A stretch of 64,000 nt of DNA, taken from positions 2,716,365-2,780,364 of the forward strand of contig NZ_KB900609.1 of NCBI RefSeq assembly GCF_000379105.1, in the 5' to 3' direction. Below, piece after piece: positions 59,336-64,000 of this stretch (position 1 is the stretch's first letter; each line of letters begins with the position of its first letter). Made by a program: the position numbers and the translations under genes. The notes beneath the pieces are model-generated. The model had not been told where the DNA came from. It worked only from the letters and a program-made list of their open reading frames with translations, and ran no database searches. The DNA is from Methylobacterium sp. WSM2598. Its GTDB lineage: Bacteria > Pseudomonadota > Alphaproteobacteria > Rhizobiales > Beijerinckiaceae.

Positions 59336-59737
59336 TCAGCGGCTCGGCTTCTTCGCCGGCTCCGCCGCCGGGATGCTCCCCGTCTGCGACACTTTGTCGC
59401 GGGCCTGATCCAGGCGCTTGGTGAGGGCCGCGAGGTCCCGCTGCGTCGCCGCGAACTGCGCCTTGGCCTTGTCGCGGGCGGCGGCGACCTGGGCGATCTC
59501 CTCGCGGGTGGCGGCGACCTTGCCCTGCACCTCGCGCAGCTCCGCCTCGGCGTCCCGGAACTGCCTCTGCCACGCCTGGAGGGCGTCGCGCTCGCCCTGC
59601 ACCTCTGCGAGCTGGGCCTCGAGGCCGCGCTGGCGCGACGCGGTGAGCCCGAAGGCCCCCCAGCCGAACAGGGCGAGGCCGCCGAGGGCCACGGCGAGCA
59701 GGCCGGCGGGGGACGGGCGGAAGCGCAGGAGGGGCAT
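59336..59737 (-). CDS. Membrane-anchored coiled-coil protein
   Basis: A 133-residue protein. One membrane segment (GLLAVALGGLALFGWGAFGL) is followed by a coiled coil from about residue 35 to 115 (RGLEAQLAEVQGERDALQAWQRQFRDAEAELREVQGKVAATREEIAQ). A short Pro/Lys tail ends it. GAGGA is four bases before the ATG at 59737. It could be an envelope spacer or trans-envelope partner; function unknown. Confidence 0.75.
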   Translation of the reverse strand: MPLLRFRPSPAGLLAVALGGLALFGWGAFGLTASRQRGLEAQLAEVQGERDALQAWQRQFRDAEAELREVQGKVAATREEIAQVAAARDKAKAQFAATQRDLAALTKRLDQARDKVSQTGSIPAAEPAKKPSR

Positions 59738-60049
59738 CGGATCCTCGTCAGGAAGCGGGGCTCGGGCCGGGGCCGGGAGCCCGGAGCGTCCCGATCGGGC
59801 GGTCGGGCACGGCGGCAACGATGGCAAAGTTTCCTTAACGCGCCCTTGACGAGGCGTCGGAGCCGCCGAACCCCGCTCACCATGATTCGCTTGCGCCCGG
59901 CGCCTCCGCCCTCGCGTCCGGCGGGAGATCGGGATCCATCAATGCTTCATAGCTGATGATTAGTTAATTCAGATCCTGTCCTAGTCGATTGCCGTTGAAC
60001 TGGATCATTAACGTCTGAGTTATACAATATACTTGTCTGACTTAGGGTA
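59738..60049. other. AT-rich intergenic region before the tad remnant
   Basis: These 312 bases have no recognisable gene. Bases 59940-60040 are very AT-rich relative to the window (GATGATTAGTTAATTCAGAT, GTTATACAATATACTTG). The low-GC block abuts the truncated TadG-like frame and may mark an old insertion or deletion junction. Confidence 0.5.
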
Positions 60050-60598
60050 ATGCGTGGCGGGTGCGATGAGACGTCGTCCCTGTCGCCGATCGTCCCGCTG
60101 ACCACCGACTACGCCGCCCTCAACACGGCGATCGACGGCATGACGGCGGGCGGCAACACCAACGTGGGCATCGGGGTGGCCTGGGGCATGGAGGCGCTGA
60201 CGCCCGCCGGTCCGCTCTCCTCGGCCGTCTCCCTCACGGACAGCCGCGTCCAGAAGGTCCTGATCGTGCTGACGGACGGGCTCAACACCGAGAACCGCTG
60301 GGAGAAGAGCGGCCAGTCCTGCACCACGACCTGGTTCTTCTTCTTCCCCGTCACCAGCTGCACCACCACCGCGGCCAACGTCGCCACCATCGATGCGCGC
60401 ACGCTGGCCGCCTGCAGCGCCGCCAAGGCGGCCGGGATCATCGTCTACACGGTGCGGGTGATCGACGGGAACGCCGACATGCTGAAATCCTGCGCGACGG
60501 ACGGGCGCTTCTTCTACAACGTCCTGACCGCCGACGACCTCAAGCCGGCCTTCCAGGCGATCGGCAACTCGCTCTCCAAGTTCCGGCTGACGCAGTAA
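60050..60598 (+). pseudogene. TadG-like vWA protein, 5'-truncated
   Basis: A 182-residue open frame that looks like the C-terminal third of a TadG/von Willebrand A pilus-assembly protein: PLTTDYAALNTAIDGMTAGGNTNVGIGVAWGMEAL (late vWA helices), KVLIVLTDGLN, then a Cys-rich tail TLAACSAAKAAGIIVYTVRVIDGNADMLKSCA. TadG proteins normally have an N-terminal membrane anchor and a DxSxS metal site, both absent here. The ATG at 60050 follows directly on an AT-rich block and has no good ribosome site, so the frame is probably a leftover. It points towards the intact tadG-like gene at 60831-62267. Confidence 0.65.
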
Positions 60599-60830
60599 TC
60601 GGGAGGGCGCGTCGCCGGGGCCTCGGCGGCCGAGGCGAGCTTCGTGGCGGCAGCGCCCGGCGGCCGCGTCGGGCCGGGAGGAAGCGGTCCTCGGGGTCGA
60701 GGTTCTTGCACCTCCGGGAGCGGCGGGAGCGAGGGGATGCGCGGCGTGCCGCGCTTCGCCGGCATCGCGCGCGGCGGCATGGCGGCCCGCGCCCGCCCCC
60801 GCCCGACCGCGCCGTGGGGCGCGGGCCGGA

Positions 60831-62267
60831 TCACCGCGTCAGGCGGGCGACCCGCAGCGCCTGGTCGAACATCGCGTTGAGCGACGCCGTGATGTCGGCC
60901 GGCGTGTTGGTCGTGGCGAAGAAGCCCGGCGAGGCGCAGGCCTTCAGGGGCGTCGCCAGCGTCGGGCTGAAGCCGTTGACGCGGTTGTTCTCCCAGGCGA
61001 CGCCGCCCCCGTTGTTGACGAAGGTGATGGGGTTGTACGGGATGGAGAGGATGGAGATGGTGGCGCCGGCGCTCTTGAGTCCGGCGCACACGGTCGGGTC
61101 GATCTGGGAGGGCTGCGACCCGTCCCACCAAGCATCCGCGTAGCCCCAGAACGACGAGGGATTGCCCGGATAGGCGTATGTCCCGTTCGCCGGCGCGCCG
61201 TAGTGCTGGCCGTTCTGCATGCCGTCGGTGATCAGGAACACGAAGGGCTTCGGCGAGGTCGAGGACGAGCCGTCCCCGAAGGCCTTGATGGCCGCCTGCA
61301 GCTGCGGCATCACCACCTCGAAATGGGTGCCGCCGCTGCCGGTGCCGGTGGTCGGATCGCCGTAGGCGAACAGCTGCGTCGTGCCCGTATCGAGCAGGTT
61401 GGTGAAGGCGAGCGGCCAGGACAGGGCGCACTGGGCGGCGGCGTTGAGGCTGGCGACGCTGCCGGTGATCCCCACGAGCGTCGCCATCTGGTTGATGAAC
61501 GGGTAGATCCCGACCCGGTACTGGTTCGGCACCGCGGGGGTGGAGGCGCGCTGGATCAGCGAGCAGACGGCCGCGTTGACGGCGTCCGAGCGCAGCTGGA
61601 TCTTGCCCGCGGCCAAGCCCCATCCGGTGAAGCCCGGGAAGTGGCAGGCGAACTGGCATCCCTGCTGATAGTCCGACCACATGTCCTTGTTGACGCTCGC
61701 CAGCTGGGTCATGCCGCCCGGCGTCGCGGGCAGGCCCATCGAGCCCGACACGTCCACGAGCAGGTAGAAGTCGAGGTAGCTCGGCAGATCCGCCGAGGCG
61801 GTCACGGAATTGCCGAGCAGCGTGGTCGGGGTGCCGAGCAGCTTGCCGAAGCTGTTCTGGATGGTCGCGCCGTAGCTGAGTGTCGCGGTCAGGGTCTGGC
61901 CGGAGCGGACGAGCTGCGGGGGCTGGAGCGTGACCTGCGCGAACGGCACGCTGCCGGCATTCACCGCGAAGACGTTGGCGGCCTGGGCGAGGCCGGCCGC
62001 GATCGCGTTGGCGGTCAGGTTCGCCTGCCCCTGATTGGCGGCGATGTAGCTCTTGGCGGTGACCACGGCCGCGAGGGCGGCCGTGTCGGCCGCGTGGTCG
62101 AGGGTGGTCTTGTCCGCCGCCGCCAGCCCGTAATCGACGGCGAGGCCGACGAGGCCCAGCACGGGAATCAGGCTCAGCGCGAACAGGATGTTGACGCTGC
62201 CGTCCGGCCGCCGGGCGCGGGCGGCCCAGCGCCCGAGGCGGCGCAGCGCGCTCAGTAGCCGGGACAT
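60831..62267 (-). CDS. TadG-like pilus assembly protein with vWA domain
   Basis: A 478-residue protein. An N-terminal basic segment and membrane anchor (NILFALSLIPVLGLVGLAVDYGLA) belong to the TadE/TadG-like class. The vWA domain begins near residue 165 (FYLLVDVSGSMGLP, MIDAS motif D172-x-S-x-S), with later VFLITDGMQNGQ and a long Cys-containing insertion. TadG is a minor component of the Tad (Flp) pilus at the envelope. Its ATG overlaps the end of the TadE-like gene by 16 bases, so the two were translated together. The rest of the tad apparatus is not in this window. Confidence 0.88.
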   Translation of the reverse strand: MSRLLSALRRLGRWAARARRPDGSVNILFALSLIPVLGLVGLAVDYGLAAADKTTLDHAADTAALAAVVTAKSYIAANQGQANLTANAIAAGLAQAANVFAVNAGSVPFAQVTLQPPQLVRSGQTLTATLSYGATIQNSFGKLLGTPTTLLGNSVTASADLPSYLDFYLLVDVSGSMGLPATPGGMTQLASVNKDMWSDYQQGCQFACHFPGFTGWGLAAGKIQLRSDAVNAAVCSLIQRASTPAVPNQYRVGIYPFINQMATLVGITGSVASLNAAAQCALSWPLAFTNLLDTGTTQLFAYGDPTTGTGSGGTHFEVVMPQLQAAIKAFGDGSSSTSPKPFVFLITDGMQNGQHYGAPANGTYAYPGNPSSFWGYADAWWDGSQPSQIDPTVCAGLKSAGATISILSIPYNPITFVNNGGGVAWENNRVNGFSPTLATPLKACASPGFFATTNTPADITASLNAMFDQALRVARLTR

Positions 62268-62973
62268 GTCTCGGCGATCCCGTCGGTGTTGGTGGGGTCG
62301 TAGCTCACCAGCGCGGCGTAGCGGGGCTGGACGTAGACCGAGTGGGCGATCCGCGCGGACGGACGTAGGTCGCCCCGAAGGTCGGCCGGAACGTGAACAC
62401 CACGTCGACGACGACCAGCGAGGCCGGGCCGAAGACGGAGCGCGGCAGGGTCGTCGGGCTCGGCGGCGCCGCGTTGCCGGCGGGCTGCTGCGCCACCAGG
62501 CAGGGCCGGTAGGTCGATCCCCCCGTCCCGCTGCTCGTCCAGACCACGTTGGCCACGTAGCAGGCGCTCTGGTCGGTGGGGTCGCTGCAGCCCGACGCCA
62601 CTTTGGTGAAGGCGATGCCGGCGGCGTTGATCGCGATGTTGCTCTGCCAGGGAATGCCCTGCCGCGCGGCGTCCGCCAGGACGTAGGGGAACAGGACGAT
62701 GGCCGCGTCGAAGCCGAAGCGGATGTCCGCCGCGTTCACGGTCGCCGTGGCGGCGCCGGCGGGCGGCACCGCCTGCGAGATCATCTGGCTGATCGTGCGC
62801 GCGAGGCGCTCGACGCTCCGCTTGGCGTTGACGTAGAGCGCGACCTGCAGCCCGACCGCCATGACGACGAGCAGGACGGGCAGCGCCGCGGCGAACTCGA
62901 TCGCCGCGACGCCGGCCGCGTCGCCCCAGAGGCGGGCGCCGGGGCGCCCCGCGCCTGCGCGACCCCGCCGCAT
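62252..62973 (-). pseudogene. TadE-like minor pilin, frameshifted
   Basis: Reading from 62973, the protein has the TadE pattern: a basic lead, membrane segment IEFAAALPVLLVVMAVGLQVALYV, then FRPTFGATYVRP near residue 204. Beyond this the frame gives nonsense (RGSPTRSTSSPATPRW) to a stop at 62305. One base over, a continuation SARIAHSVYVQPRYAALVSYDP ... ETCPGY ends at 62252, exactly overlapping the tadG-like start. The span of 722 bases is one short of a whole number of codons, so a single-base loss near 62355-62365 best explains it. Whether this is a real mutation or a sequence error cannot be told here. Confidence 0.8.
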
Positions 62974-62974
62974 C

Positions 62975-63202
62975 GTACTGCTCGTTGCGGAACGCGGCCG
63001 TCGCCACGGCCGCGGAGGCGGGGGCCCCGTTGTAGGAGACGCCCCCGCTCAGCAGCGCGGCGAACACGGACGGCATCGGGGTGAACGGGTAGATCACCTG
63101 AAGGTACTGATAATCGCCCCTGCCGCCGAGGTTGTACTGGCCGGACCCCGGGGCCAGCGCCGGCAGCGCCAGTCCGCTCTGGCTCGCATTCCGGATCCCG
63201 GA
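62975..63202 (-). pseudogene. TadE-like fragment lacking its N-terminal part
   Basis: A 76-codon open stretch reads YNLGGRGDYQYLQVIYPFTP ... VATAAFRNEQY, the type of C terminus seen in TadE-like minor pilins. It begins immediately after the TGA of dctM (63203-63205), in the same frame, with no start codon, so its membrane anchor is missing. It runs into the start of the next TadE-like gene (the sequence TACGATG), and no stop codon occurs there. Confidence 0.6.
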
Positions 63203-64000
63203 TCACAGCATCCCGAGCAGCCGCGGCAGCCCCAGCGACAGGGCCGGCACGTAGGTGACGATGACGAGGAAGACCAGCATCGTCAGCAGCCAGGGCCAGA
63301 CCGCGACGGTGAGTTCGGTGATGCCCATCTTGGTGATGCCCGAGGCCACGTAGAGGTTCAGCCCCACCGGCGGGTGGCACATGCCGACCTCCATGTTGAC
63401 CACGATCAGGATGCCGAAATGGACCGGGTCGATGCCGAGCTTGGCGGCGATGGGGAACAGGATCGGCGCCATGATCAGCACGATGGAGGAGGGCTCCATC
63501 ACGTTCCCGGCGACGAGCAGCAGCACGTTCACGATGAGCAGGAACACCACCCAGCCGAGGCCGGCCTGGGTGATCCAGCCGGCCATGGCCTGCGGGATCT
63601 GCTCGCTCGTCATCAGGAACGAGAACAGCACCGCATTGGTGATGATGTAGAGCAGCATCGCGCTCATGTTGGCGGAATCGAGCAGCACCCGCGGCACGTC
63701 GCGCCAGGTCAGGTCGCGGTAGACGAAGACCGCGATCACGAAGGCGTAGACGGCGCTGACCGCCGCCGCCTCGGTGGGCGTGAAGGCGCCCGTGTAGATG
63801 CCGCCGAGCACCAGCACGATGAGCAGCAGCCCCCAGAGGGACTTGCGGAAGGCCACGAAGCGCTCGCGCCAGGAGGCGCGGGGCAGGCGCGGGTAGTCGT
63901 TCCGGCGGGCGCGGTACCACGTGGTGAGGCCGAGCAGGCCCGCCAGCATCAGCCCCGGCACCACGCCGGCCACGAACAGCGTCGAGATCGAGGCCGAGGA
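63203..64000 (-). CDS. dctM: TRAP transporter large permease DctM, N-terminal part missing
   Basis: The C-terminal 265 residues of a DctM-type permease; the gene enters from beyond base 64000. Motifs include SASISTLFVAGVVPGLMLAGLLG, PTEAAAVSAVYAFVIAVFVYRDL, AGNVMEPSSIVLIMAPILFPIAAKLGIDPVHFGILIVVNMEVGMCHPPVGLNLYVASGI and the end LPRLLGML. DctM forms the ion-coupled membrane channel of TRAP uptake systems with a small DctQ subunit and a periplasmic DctP binding protein; those genes should lie outside the window. The substrate is probably a carboxylate. Confidence 0.94.
   Translation of the reverse strand, partial: SSASISTLFVAGVVPGLMLAGLLGLTTWYRARRNDYPRLPRASWRERFVAFRKSLWGLLLIVLVLGGIYTGAFTPTEAAAVSAVYAFVIAVFVYRDLTWRDVPRVLLDSANMSAMLLYIITNAVLFSFLMTSEQIPQAMAGWITQAGLGWVVFLLIVNVLLLVAGNVMEPSSIVLIMAPILFPIAAKLGIDPVHFGILIVVNMEVGMCHPPVGLNLYVASGITKMGITELTVAVWPWLLTMLVFLVIVTYVPALSLGLPRLLGML

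Overview
The window is very GC-rich DNA with dense, mostly compact bacterial genes. The gene set points to an alphaproteobacterium of the Hyphomicrobiales, and most likely a Methylobacterium-type organism. It includes a MucR/Ros regulator, CpdR, GapR, a DUF1244 protein, a grxC / nitrilase-family hydrolase / DUF1178 run, a MOFRL-type glycerate 2-kinase, a CitE-type CoA-ester lyase and a carotenoid desaturase. The genus is an inference from gene content and style; no rRNA gene is present to confirm it.

Layout. Bases 1-204 are the 3' end of a gene resembling bioD. Bases 267-10901 form a signalling block, all on the minus strand: a soluble histidine kinase, a two-domain KaiC-like ATPase and a lone receiver (one tight operon), then a giant poly-HAMP hybrid kinase with three receivers that overlaps a second, receiver-first hybrid kinase. 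Bases 11-15 kb carry an exported repeat protein, a membrane GGDEF-EAL protein with a degenerate GGDEF motif and intact EAL signatures, and a PhcB-like methyltransferase. Bases 16-23 kb hold an MHS-type MFS transporter, a DUF1800/DUF1501 secreted pair and several small exported proteins. A MucR-family regulator that lacks one zinc ligand and a tRNA-Asn follow at 23.3-24.2 kb.

Bases 24.8-35.1 kb are a sugar-nucleotide and exopolysaccharide region: phosphomannomutase, bifunctional ManC, Gmd and an Rmd-like reductase (GDP-mannose to GDP-D-rhamnose), a large glycosyltransferase with a companion repeat protein, and UDP-glucose dehydrogenase. Bases 35-59.7 kb are mainly housekeeping and metabolic genes: MaoC hydratase, SpoU methyltransferase, CrtI-type desaturase, GapR, two N-formylglutamate amidohydrolases, glycerate kinase, pyruvate kinase, bL36, a globin-coupled chemoreceptor, DsbB, GrxC, CpdR and a CitE-like lyase.

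The end of the window (60.0-63.2 kb) looks like a decaying TadE/TadG cluster. It has a 5'-truncated TadG-like fragment, an intact TadG-like vWA protein, a TadE-like gene with a visible single-base frameshift, and a second TadE fragment that starts exactly after the stop codon of a TRAP transporter gene (dctM). The dctM gene runs off the window.

Other structure includes a dispersed element of about 100 bp with a strong palindrome, found near 24.3 and 37.5 kb in opposite orientations, and several short GC-rich tandem arrays. The most unusual assembly is the KaiC/poly-HAMP signalling block; the most informative damage is in the tad remnant.
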